From: Apodemus sylvaticus | Lineage: Eukaryota > Chordata > Mammalia > Rodentia > Muridae | Direction: 5' to 3' | NCBI RefSeq assembly: GCF_947179515.1 | Contig: NC_067474.1 | Span: forward strand, 86,870,824-86,934,823 | Length of the DNA: 64,000 nt | Shown: positions 54,460 to 64,000 of the stretch, in pieces | Position numbering within the stretch: position 1 is the first letter of the stretch | Layout of the letters: every line of letters begins with the position of its first letter | Notes under the pieces: generated by a model | Database searches by the model: none | The model's input: only the letters and a program-made list of their open reading frames with translations | What the model was told of the DNA's origin: nothing | Translations under genes and position numbers: made by a program

Positions 54460-55886
54460 ATGCATTCCATTTTTTAATAGGGTTATTTGTCTCTCTCTAA
54501 TCTAACTTTTTGAGTTCTTTGTATATATTAGATATTAACCCTCTGTCATATGTAGCTTTGGTAAAGTCTTTTCCCAATTTGTTGGCTGCCATTTTGTCCT
54601 ATTGACAATGTCCATTGCCTTACAGAAACTTTGTAATTTTATGAGGCCCCATTTGTCAATTCTTGATCTTAGAGTATAAGCTATTGGTGTTCTGTTCATG
54701 AAAATTTCCCCTGTGCCCATGTGCTCAAGGCTATTCCTCAGTTTCTTTTCTATTGGTTTCAGTGTCTGGTTTTATGTGGAGGTCCTTGATCCACTTGGAC
54801 TTGAGCTTAGTACTAGGAGATAAGAATGGATCAGTTTGCATTCTTCTGCATGCTTACCACTAGTTAAACAAACATCATTTGTTGTAAAGGCTATCTTTTT
54901 TTCCACTGGATGGTTTTAGCTCATTTCTCCAAGGTCAAGTTACCATTGGTATGTGGGCTCATTTCTGGGTCTTCAATTCTATTCCATTGATCTACCTGTC
55001 TGTCACTGTACCAATACCATGCATTTTTTAAACACTCTAGCTCTGTAGTACTGCTTTAGGTCTGGGATAATGACTCCCCCAGATATTGTTTTATCATTGA
55101 GAATTGTTTTACCTATCTTGGGTTTTGTTATTTCAGATGAATTTGAGAATTGCTCTTTCTATGAAGAATTGAGTTGGGATTTTTGATGGGGATTACATTG
55201 AATCTGTATATTGCTTGTGGCAAGATGGTTATTTTTACAATATTAATCCTGCCAATCCATGAGCATGGGAGATATTTCCATTTTCTTAGCTCTTCTTCAA
55301 TTTTGTTCTTTAGAGACCTGAAGTTCTTGTCATATAGATCTTTCACTTGTTTGGTTAGAGTCTTACCAAGATAATTTATATTGTTTGTGACTATTGTGAA
55401 GGATGTCATTTCCCTAATTTCTTTCTCAGCCTGTTTATCCTTTGAGTATAGGAACGATACTGATTTGTTTGAGTTAATGTTATATCTGACCACTTATCTG
55501 AAGTTGTTTATCAACTGTAGGAGTTTTCTGGTGGAGTATTTTGGGTCACTTAAGTATACTATTATATCATTTGCAAATAGTGATCATTTGACTTCTTTCT
55601 TTCCAATTTGTATCTCTTTGGCCTCCTTTTTTGTCTAATTGCTCTAGCTAGAACTTCAAGTAGTATATTGAATAAATATGGAGAGAGAAAGGGAAACCTT
55701 GTCTTCTCCCTGATTTTAGTGGGATTGCTTCAAGTTTCTCCCCATTTAGTTTGAAATTCAGCATCCTTTCATGTTAAAAATCTTGGAAAGAATAGGAATT
55801 CAAGGGCCATACCTAAACATAATAAGAGCAATATACAGCAGACCAGTAGCCAACATCAAACTAAATGGAGAGAAACTTGAAGTTCT

Positions 55887-56384
55887 GATTAAGGATCTTT
55901 TATATAAGAAGTACCAGTGAAATCCATACATCCATGGGGACCTACCTCTTCCTAGAACCTAATTTCCTCTATGAAGGAATTTTTTCCTTCAAAGAAGTCC
56001 TTAAAAATGCTCTGTTTACCTTTCCTCATAGAGGACTTCTCTCTAGGTCATCAGCACTCATCTTCTAGTAACTTAATACTCAAAGAACACAGTACTTTGG
56101 TTCTTTTTCTTTATAGCTTCTGTTCCATTTTCTTTATAGCTAATATTTATTTCAAACTTAAAAAGATAAATGTATGAGGACATTGACTAACTGCACATAT
56201 AATTTTAGTCAAGTTATTCCGTTCTAAAGAGAATGAACCCACAGACTATTTATTATATATAGGCTAAACATTCAAGAATGGATGAAAGGAAAAGTATATT
56301 TGTGTATAAACAAATGTCAGAGAAAAGCCTACTAGTATATCTCAGTCACTTATTCCTCAATAATTTTTAGTCTTTTTTCTTCTT
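55887..56384. other. unassigned intergenic sequence
   Basis: AT-rich; no gene or repeat recognised. Confidence 0.4.
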
Positions 56385-56535
56385 TCCTTTTTTTCTGGAA
56401 ACAGGATCTTAATCCATAACACATGATGTCCAGGAGCTCACAGTGTAGCCCAGGCTGACCTTAAAATTGTGACAAACAGCTTGCCTTCCTCTGAGCACTG
56501 GAATATAGACATGAGTCTTTGCAACAGGCTCCTAA
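56385..56535 (-). mobile_element. diverged B1-related SINE
   Basis: ggaaacaggatcttaatcc, cagtgtagcccaggctgacc and gagcactggaatatagacat follow the order of an old B1-like monomer in reverse complement. Confidence 0.6.
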
Positions 56536-56929
56536 ATCTTTGTATTTTATATAAAACAAGAAATGAACTAAAAGAGCAACTTCTGAGGAATTTTGAAAGA
56601 CTCTCCTATTTTTAAAATGTCTAGTAAAGCTCATCAATAGTAAATCAATTGATGTCAGAAGCTTCAGAGAGAATATGGAGAATATGTACCATCTATCTAT
56701 AACTGTACTGTATAATAATAGAGATTAATGGTGACAGAGAAGTTTATTCTGGTTTGGCAACTGAGACAGGATTCTGCATGGATCACTAATTGATAGGTTA
56801 AAATAAAAATGAGTTAAATGGTACATAATAGATGATGATGGAGGAGAAAATATTGATTTGGTGGTTTATATTTTCTCAATATTATATGAAGAACTATAAT
56901 GGTGATTTGATTATTCTTGGGCCATGGGA
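56536..56929. other. unassigned intergenic sequence
   Basis: AT-rich; nothing recognised. Confidence 0.4.
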
Positions 56930-57318
56930 GGTAATACTATTAGGAAATGTGGCTTTATTAGAAGAAGTGTAGCCTTATTATAGAAACTGTGCCACTGTGA
57001 AGGTGGGTCTTTGAGGTTCCATATATATGCTCAAATCTGGCCAGTGTGATCCATTTCTTCCCCCCAGCTGACTGTGAAAGACAGTCTTCTCCTAGCTGCC
57101 TTTGGATCATGATGTTACTCTGAGCTACTCTTCCAGCAAGCACCATGTCTGCCTGCATGTGGCTATGCTTCCTACCATAATAATAATGGACTAAACCTCT
57201 AAAACTGTAAGCCAACCTCAATTAAATGATTACCTTTATATGAGGTGCCTTGATCATATAAAGTATGTCATATAAACTGTATTTCATCACAGCAATAAAA
57301 CCCGAACTAAGACAACTA
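56930..57318 (+). repeat. mid-repetitive rodent element (LTR-like)
   Basis: ggctttattagaagaagtgt, ctagctgcctttggatcatg, tggactaaacctctaaaact and a tail reading agcaataaaacccgaactaa match a common rodent interspersed element that I recognise but cannot name with certainty. The open frame across it (56958-57221) is incidental. Confidence 0.5.
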
Positions 57319-57757
57319 TGTAGCCAAAATAAATATCATGAAAGCATTTTTTGGTTGTTACTAGAAAAAGATAATAGATTGTAAATAACAAAGCCTCTTC
57401 CATATGAAAATATTAATGATAAGCTCTAAGGTTAAAATATTATATTACCAACCAACATCAGAATTTTAAAAATTAGAATTAAGATAATATGTATTTTGGA
57501 AATAATAATAGTGATGAATTGGAAAGGAAAATGCATTTCCTGTCAGTTATGTTCTTTATTAAATTTGCTTCCTCAGCAATTGGGAAATTTTGTAGAAGTA
57601 TATAATTATAAACAATTTCTCACTTGAAAAGAAACAAATGACAACTAAAACATTACAGATATTGATGAGGAGCTCTTATCTTGTATTAGATCAATATGAT
57701 GGGACATTTCATAAAGAAGCATTGGAGTGATAAGCAAAATTACTAACTTTAAGGAAC

Positions 57758-57790
57758 TGTGTGTGTGTGTGTGTGTGTGTTCACACACAC
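57758..57790. repeat. (GT)n followed by (CA)n
   Basis: A gtgtgt run (57758-57780) followed by cacacacac (57782-57790) makes a short hairpin-capable inverted simple repeat. Confidence 0.9.
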
Positions 57791-57799
57791 AATATACAA

Positions 57800-58660
57800 A
57801 ATGATAAAAGAAGAAGTTTATTGGGCAAAATGCTTGAATCTCACTTAGAAGGGGAGGGGGATAAAATAGCCACAGGATGCAGACAAAGGAAGGGAACTGG
57901 GTAGGATAGGAGACAGGGAGGGGGATGGAGGGGCCAAGATCATATGTGTGGAGGCATAGAGAATTCCAGAGTGGCAGGGGAATGAACCAATGAAAAAATC
58001 TGAAGCTTCTGCTGGTAGGTGGTGGGGGAAATCTCTAGGAAGCCTCAGAGACCTGGAATAAGGAAGACTCATAGGGTCAATTAGGCTGACAGTATCTGAG
58101 GTGCCCAACAGTGGGGACATGAAACCACAGCAGGCTAGCTCCTGTAGCCAGGCAGGACCCTCACAAGTGGAAGAAATAAGACACTAACTCAGCAACCCAC
58201 AAACTTTTGACCCAAAATGTGTCCTGTCTGAAAGCAATGAAGGGACAAAGATGAAAGTGAAACTGAAGGGATGGCCAACTAATAATCAACCCAACTCATG
58301 GGCAAGCACCAATCCCTGCCACTATTAATGATACTTTGCTGTGCTTGAGGACAGTACTCTAGCATCCTCTGAGAGGTTCTACATAGCAGTGGACACAAAC
58401 AGATGAAGATTTCCTCAGTCAAATATTAGACTGAGGCCCCAGCACATAGGGCTGCCTTGTCTGGTTGCAGTAGGAGAGGATGCAACTAACTTCAGAGAGA
58501 CTTGATGAGCCAGAGTTTGGGGGGATTACTGGAGGAGAGGGACTTCCTCTTAGGAAGAAGGGAAGTAGGGATGAGGAGAGGGACTCTGGGAGTGTGGAAC
58601 TGAGAGTGAGGACAGCATTTGGGATGTAAATAAATAAATAAATGCATAATTAAATACATT
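57800..58660 (+). mobile_element. old L1 3'UTR, internally deleted
   Basis: Plus-strand sequence with tgtagccaggcaggaccctc, gggatggccaactaataatc, catgggcaagcaccaatccc, cctctgagaggttctac and gggctgccttgtctggttgc, ending gggatgtaaataaataaata. This is the order of murine L1 3'UTRs, with some parts missing near 58436. The A tail is (AAAT)n. Confidence 0.7.
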
Positions 58661-59165
58661 TAAAAGTGGAGAAAAAGATTAAGATGCTTCCAATAGAATA
58701 AAAATGGAGAAAACGGAAGAAGAAATGAATGGATTTCCTCCGCTATCTGAGCAAGAGTAGTGAGCATTCTCAGGCAGCTTACAGTAGGATGGAGGACTGC
58801 CTCACAGAAGAAAGTGATTTCCACAGAGTGATAGCTACTGATGATCCTAAGAACAAGTAGTGGAAGGTGAGAAAAAGTGAGGGAACCAGAGGGATGTAGG
58901 TTGATAAGAGATTATTCATCACCTGGGGGTGAAGCAGCAACCTGGCAGCAGCAGATACCATACTCCCTGGACGGACTGAGATGACACTTAAGAATAGGAT
59001 AGTCACCATTTGCATTCATAAAAAGTTTTGAGGATTGCTTCAACCAATCATTTGCTGCAAATTTTAAAAGTACTTGGGCAAGAGGGAACAAAAGAAAAAC
59101 GGAAGCATAAATTTTTTTAGAGGGAAGGAGATTAGACACTTTCATAAAGATCTATATGGTGCCAC
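58661..59165. other. unassigned intergenic sequence
   Basis: Purine-rich on the plus strand; no gene or repeat recognised. Confidence 0.4.
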
Positions 59166-59167
59166 AT

Positions 59168-62100
59168 TATTTTTTTCCATTTTTTATTGATATATTTTTT
59201 ATTTACATTTCAAATGATTTCCCCCTTTCTGGGTCTCCACTCCCCGCATGTCCCATAAGCCCTCTTCCGTCCCCATGTTCTTCCATCCACCCCTTCCTAC
59301 TTCCCTGTTCTGGAATTCCCCTATACTCTTGCACTGAGTCTTTCCAGAACCAGAGGCCACTCCTCCATTCTTTTTGGACATCATTTAACTTGTGGATTAT
59401 GTCCTGGGTATTCAAAGTTTCTAGGCTAATATCCACTTATCAGTGAGTGCATACCATGATTGATCTTTTGAGACTGGGTTACCTCACTTAGTATGATGTT
59501 CTCCAGCTCCATCCATTTGTCTAAGAATTTCATGAATTCATTGTTTCTAATGGCTGAATAGTACTCCATTGTGTAAATATACCACATTTTTTGTATCCAT
59601 TCCTCCGTTGAAGGACACCTAGGTTCCTTCCAGCTTCTGGCTATTACAAATAGGGCTGCTATGAACATAGTGGAGCATGTGTCCTTATTGCATGCTGAAG
59701 AATCCTCTGGATATATGCCCAGGAGTGGTATAGAAGGGTCCTCAGGAAGTGTCATGCCCAGTTTTCTGAGGAACCGCCAGACTTATTTCCAAAGTGGTTG
59801 CACCATCTTGCAATCCCACCAGCAGTGGAGGAGTGTTCCTCTTTCTCCACATCCTCGCCAACACCTTCTGTCTTCTGATTTTTTGACCTTAGCCATTCTG
59901 ACTGGTGTGAGGTGAAATCTCAGGGTTGTTTTGATTTGCATTTCCTTAATGATTAATGATGTTGAACATTTCTTAAGGTGTTTCTCAGTTCTCCAAAGTT
60001 CTTCATGTGAGAATTCTATGTTTAGCTCCATATCCCACTTTTTAATGGGGTTATTTGGTTCTCTGGGTTCTACTTTCTTGAGTTCTTTGTATATATTAGA
60101 TATTAGCCCTCTGTCAGATTTAGGGTTGGTGAAGATCCTTTCCCAGTCTGTTGGTTGATGTTTTGTCCTTTTGACGGTGTCCTTTACCTTGCAGAAACTT
60201 TGTAGTTTTATGAGGTCCCATTTGTCAATTCTTGATCTTAGAGCATAAGCTATTGGTATTCTATTCAGGAACTTTTCCCCTGTGCCCATGTTCTCCAGGG
60301 TCTTCTCCAGTATCTTTTCAATTAGTTTCAGTGTGTCAGGTTTTATGTGGAGGTCCTTGAGCCATTTGGAGTTGAGCTTGGTACAAGGAGATAAGAATGG
60401 ATCAATGCGCATTCTTCTGCATGCTGACCTCCAATTGAACCAGCACCATTTGTTGAAATGACTATCTTTTTTCCACTGGATACTTTCAGCTCCTTTGTCG
60501 AAGACCAAGTGACCATAGGAGTGTTGGTTCATTTCTGGGTCTTCAATCCTATTCCATTGATCTGCTTGCCTGATATTGTACCAATAGCATGCAGTTTTTA
60601 TCACTATTCCTCTGTAGTAAAGTTTAAAGTCTGGGATACTGAATCCCTCTGAAGTCCTTTTACTGTTGAGAATAGTTTTAGCTATCCTGGGATTCTTGTT
60701 ATTCCAGATGAATTTGAGAATTGCTCTTTCTAGCTCTATGAAGAACTGGGTTGGGATTTTTATGGGGATAGCATTGAATCTGTAGATTGCCTTTGGCAAG
60801 ATGGCCATTTTAACTATATTAATCTTGCCAATCCACGAGCATGGAAGATTTTTCCATTTTCTGAGATCTTCTTTGATTTCCTTCTTTAGAGATCTGAAGT
60901 TCTTGTCATATAGGTCTTTCACTTGTTTGGTTAGAGTCACCCCAAGATATTTTATGCTTTTTGTAGCTATTGTGAAGGGGGTCATTTCCCTAATTTCTTT
61001 CTCAGTCTGTTTATCCTTTGAATATATAAAGGCTACTGATTTGCTTGCATTGATTTTGTAGCCAGCCACTTTGCTGAAGTTGTTTATCAGCTGTAGGAGT
61101 TCTCTAATAGAGTTTTTAAGGCCACTTAAATATACGATCGTATCATCTGCAAATAGTGATAGTTTGACTTCTTCCTTTACAATTTGTATCCCTTTGACTT
61201 CCTTCTGTTGTCTAATTGCTCTAGCTAGGACTTCAAGAACTATATTGAAAAGATATGGAGAGAGGGGGCAGCTTTGTTTAGTCCCTGATTTTAGTGGGAT
61301 TGCTTCAAGTTTCTCTCCATTTATTTTGATGTTGGCTACCAGTTTGCTGTATATTGCTTTTACTGTGTTTAGATATGGGCCTTGAATTCCTGTCCTTTCC
61401 AAGACTTTTAGCATGAAAGGATGCTGAATTTTGTCAAATGCTTTTTCAGCATCTAATGAAATGATCATGTGTTTTTTTTCTTTGAGTTTGTTTATGTAGT
61501 AGATAGCATTTATGGATTTCCTTACATTGAACCATCCCTGCATCCCTGGGATAAAGCCTACTTGAGCATGGTGGATGATCATTTTTATGTGTTCTTGGAT
61601 TCGTTGGGCAAGAATTTTATTTAGTATTTTTGCATCGATATTCATAAGGGAAATTGGCCTGAAATTCTCTTTCTTAGTTGGCTCTTTGTGTGGTTTTGGT
61701 ATCAGCATAATAGTGGCTTCGAAGAAGGACTTGGGTAGTGTTCCTTCTGTTTCTATTTGGTGGAAGAGTTTGAAGAGTATTGGTGTTAAGTCTTCTTCGA
61801 AGGTCTGATAGAATTCTGCACTGAAACCATCTGGTCCTGTGCTTTTTTTGGTTGGAAGCCTATCTATGACCCCTTCTATTTCTTTAGGGGTTATAGGTCT
61901 GTTTAGATGGTCTATTTGATCCTGGTTTAATTTTGGTAATTGGTATCTGTCTAAGAAAATGTCCATTTCCTCCAGATTCTCCAGTTGTGTTGAGTATAGG
62001 TTTTTGTAGCATGATCTGATGATTTTTTGAATTTCCTCGGTTTCTGTTGTAATATCTCCATTTTCATTTCTAATTTTGTTAATTTGGATACTTTCTCTGT

Positions 62101-62264
62101 GCCCTTTGGTTAGTCTGGCTAAGGGTTTATCTATTTTGGTGATTTTTTCAAAGAACCAGCTTTTGGTTTTGTTGATTCTTTCTATGGTTCTCTTGGTTTC
62201 TACTTGATTGATTTCAGCCCTGAGTTTGATGATTTCCTGTCTTCTTCTCCTCCTGGGTGAATTA
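59168..62264 (-). mobile_element. L1-9: 5'-truncated LINE-1
   Basis: Minus-strand L1 with a T-rich tail, a 3'UTR of the B kind (ccccgcatgtcccataagcc), and ORF2 back to the linker before the reverse transcriptase. It ends near gggtgaattagc. ORF2 residues (PITPKEIEG, LFHQIETEG) resemble L1-3 rather than L1-6, suggesting an older subfamily, but it is well preserved. No convincing TSD found. Confidence 0.87.
59426..62264 (-). pseudogene. L1-9 ORF2, reverse-transcriptase half
   Basis: The main frame 59783-61966 (727 codons) starts MDIFLDRYQLPKLN and contains SLDAEKAFDKI (motif A), a motif B reading SCPLSPYLFN where the usual glycine is serine, LFADDTIVYL (motif C), and the Cys-rich start CWRGCGERGTLLHC. 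A frameshift or stop near 59783 separates it from the C-terminal end 59426-59755 (SLISGY). Upstream coding sequence to 62264 is out of frame. The N-terminal endonuclease is absent. Confidence 0.87.
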
Positions 62265-62324
62265 GCATCTTCTTCTTCTTTTTTTTTCTCTCTTCTATAC
62301 TTGTTATCCTCAGGTTTGGTCTTT
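62265..62324 (-). other. junction sequence between L1-9 and L1-10
   Basis: About 60 bases: a (ttc)n/T-rich piece, then tatacttgttatcctcaggt, which resembles an L1 ORF1 segment on the minus strand. It may be a remnant of the element into which L1-10 inserted. Confidence 0.35.
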
Positions 62325-62325
62325 T

Positions 62326-64000
62326 CTTTTTTTCTTTAATATTTTTATTTTCTATATTCTTTGTTTACATTCCAAATGATTTCCCCTTTCCTGGATCCCC
62401 CCTCCCCATATGCCCCATAAACCTTCTTCTCTCCATCCCTTCTCCAATCACCTCCCTCCTTTTTCTCTGTCCTTATATTCCCTTCCCATGCTAGATCAAT
62501 CCTTTCCAGGATCAGGACCCTCTACATACTTCTTCATGGGAGTCATTTGTTATGCAATTTGTGCCTTGGGCATTCAGGGCTTCTGGGCTAATTAATATCC
62601 ACTTATCAGAGATTGCATTCCATGTGTATTCTTTTGTGATTGGGTTACCTCACTTAGGATGATATTTTCCAGATCAAACCATTTGCCTAAAAATTTTGTG
62701 AATTCATTGTTTCTAATTGCTGAGCAGTATTCCATTGTGTAAATATACCACATTTTCTGTATCCATTCCTCCTTTGAGGGGTGTCTGGGTTCTTTCCAGC
62801 TTCTGGCTATTATAAATAAGGCTGCAATGAACATAATGGAGCATGTGTCTTTATTGCATGCTGGGGAATCCTTTGGGTATATGCCCAGGAGAGGTATAGC
62901 AGGGTCCTCTGGAAGTCTCATGTCCAGTTTTTGAGGAACATCCAGATTGATTTCCACAGTGGTTGTACCATCTTACAGCCCCCCAACAGTGGAGGAATGT
63001 TCCTCTTTCTCTACATCCTCGCCAACACTTGCTGTCTCCTGAGTTTTTGACTTTAGCCATTCTGGCTGGTGTAAGGTGAAATCTCAGGGTTGTTTTAATC
63101 TGCATTTCCCTAATGACTAATGATGTTGAGCACTTCTTAAGGTGTCTCTCGGCCATCTGAATTTCTTCAGGTGAAAATTCTTTGTTAAGATCTGTACCCC
63201 ATTTTTTAATAGGGTTATTTGGTTCCTTGGGGTCTACCTTCTTGAATTCTTTGTATATATTGGATATTAGTCCTCTATCAGATGTGGGGTTGGTGAATAT
63301 CCTTTCCCAATTTGATGGTTGCCATTTTGTTCTTTAACAGTGTCCTTTGCCTTACAGAAACTTTGTAATTTTATGAGGTCCCATTTGTCAATTCTTGATC
63401 TTAAAGCATAAGCTATTGGTGATCTGTTCAGGAACTTTCCCCCTGTGCCCAAGTCCTCAAGGGTCTTCCCCAGTTTCTTTTCTATTAGTTTCAGTGTGTC
63501 TGGTTTTACACGGAGGTCCTTGATCCACTTGGAGTGAAGTTTAGTACATGGAGATAAAAATGGATCAATTCGCATTCCTCTGCATCGATCCAGTACCATT
63601 TGTTGAAAAGGCTATCTTTTTTCCACTGGATGTTTTTGGCTCCTTTGTGGAAGATCAAGTGACCATAGGTGTTTGGATTCATTTCTGGATCTTCAATTCT
63701 ATTCCATTGGTCCACTTGTCTGTCACTGTGCCAATACCATGCAGTTTTTACCACTATTGCTCTGTAGTATTGCTTGAAGTCAAGGATACTGATTCCCCCA
63801 GAATTTCTTTTGTTGTTGAGAATAGTTTTAGCTATCCTGGGTTTCTTGTTATTCCAGATGAATTTGAGAATTGCTTTTTCGAACTCTGTGAAGAACTGAG
63901 TTGGGATTTTGATGGGGATTGCATTGAATCTGTAGATTGCTTTTGGCAAGATGGCCATTTTAACTATATTAATCCTGCCGATCCACGAGCATGGCAGATT
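62326..64000 (-). mobile_element. L1-10: LINE-1, continues past window end
   Basis: Minus-strand L1 with an A-rich tail and a 3'UTR of the same kind as L1-1 and L1-5 (ccccataaaccttcttctct, gctagatcaatcctttccag). Its ORF2 is cut by the window edge. Confidence 0.9.
62592..64000 (-). pseudogene. L1-10 ORF2, partial and broken
   Basis: C-terminal half of ORF2 in four frames: 63506-63958 (AILPKAIYRFNAIPIKIP), 63267-63599 (KFLNRSPIAYALRSRIDKW), 62851-63156 (HLKKCSTSLVIREM and CWRGC) and 62592-62957 (PEDPAIPLLGIYPKDSPAC to SLISGY). A gap near 63590 removes bases in the RSACRRM region. The 5' part lies beyond the window. Confidence 0.87.

Larger units (their letters stand above)
52352..55755 (-). 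pseudogene. L1-7 ORF2, broken and interrupted
   Basis: Decayed ORF2. The C-terminal part 52352-52660 contains ILLGIYPEDSPAGNKDT and YTMEYYSAVKNNEF. The post-polymerase part lies beyond L1-8: 54535-54720 with FMNRTPIAYTLRSRIDKW, and 55128-55493 with SNKSVSFLYSKDKQAEKEIREM. Multiple frameshifts. The N-terminal half is absent because of 5' truncation and inversion. Confidence 0.82.
51630..55882 (-). mobile_element. L1-7: LINE-1 with 5' inversion, split by L1-8
   Basis: Minus-strand L1 with a long older-type 3'UTR (51.63-52.35 kb, including ttgctgggagctctgggagt) and ORF2 (52.35-55.755 kb). L1-8 interrupts it between 52941 and 54459. Its 5' end, 55756-55882, is L1 ORF2 sequence in plus orientation (from aaattcagcatcctttcatg to gagagaaacttgaag) and overlaps the non-inverted part by about 25 nt. 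This is the classic twin-priming inversion. The enclosing repeat is a candidate 10-bp TSD. Confidence 0.88.

Noticed and set aside
56958..57221. 87-codon minus-strand frame
   Set aside because: Antisense of a mid-repetitive element; no coding features.

Overview
The window is a non-genic, retrotransposon-dominated stretch of a murid rodent genome, most probably rat. The evidence is LINE-1 (L1) sequence of the murine type in almost every kilobase, B1, B2 and B3 SINEs, older Lx-type L1 remnants, and L1 promoters (5'UTRs) unlike the mouse A and F monomers I know. The species call rests on recalled L1 features, not on a search. I see no intact host protein-coding gene. The host-derived gene sequences I recognise are two dead retrocopies: an eIF4E processed pseudogene (about 39.57-40.46 kb or further) and a U6 snRNA fused to an L1 (30.5 kb).

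Layout. 0.6-2.5 kb: degenerate satellite-like repeats. 2.88-6.68 kb: L1-1 (minus) with its reverse-transcriptase region deleted. 7.81-14.33 kb: L1-2 (minus), full length with a 12-bp target-site duplication (TSD). 14.6-15.25 kb: SINE cluster. 15.55-17.64 kb: old Lx 3'UTR (plus). 17.7-18.2 kb: scrambled L1 inside another rodent repeat. 18.75-27.64 kb: old L1-3 (minus), split at 20.67 kb by younger antisense L1-4 (plus, 20.675-24.606 kb). 29.75-33.1 kb: Lx 3'UTR (plus), split by the U6-L1 chimera L1-5 (30.528-32.372 kb). 33.2-38 kb: old L1 pieces, a purine-rich retrocopy, a URR1-like hAT transposon and a B3. 39.57-41.36 kb: eIF4E retrocopy. 41.76-51.485 kb: internally deleted Lx (minus) carrying L1-6 (44.447-51.472 kb), the best-preserved L1 here. 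51.63-55.88 kb: L1-7 (minus) with a 5' inversion, split by L1-8 (52.941-54.459 kb). 56.4-58.7 kb: old repeats. 59.17-62.26 kb: L1-9 (minus). 62.33 kb to the window end: L1-10 (minus), cut by the edge.

The window therefore records layered L1 activity. TSDs and host-repeat continuity give relative ages: L1-4 is younger than L1-3, L1-5 is younger than its Lx host, L1-6 is younger than its Lx host, and L1-8 is younger than L1-7. Every L1 ORF I could follow is broken. L1-6 is nearest to intact: one lost base and a 4-residue deletion in ORF2, and a late frameshift in ORF1. The most informative structures are the U6-L1 chimera, the antisense L1-in-L1 palindrome whose 5' truncation coincides with the insertion point, a 240-nt displaced ORF2 block inside L1-4, tandem 196-bp promoter units with YY1-like sites in L1-6, and the 5'-inverted L1-7 hosting an L1 with a second 3'UTR.
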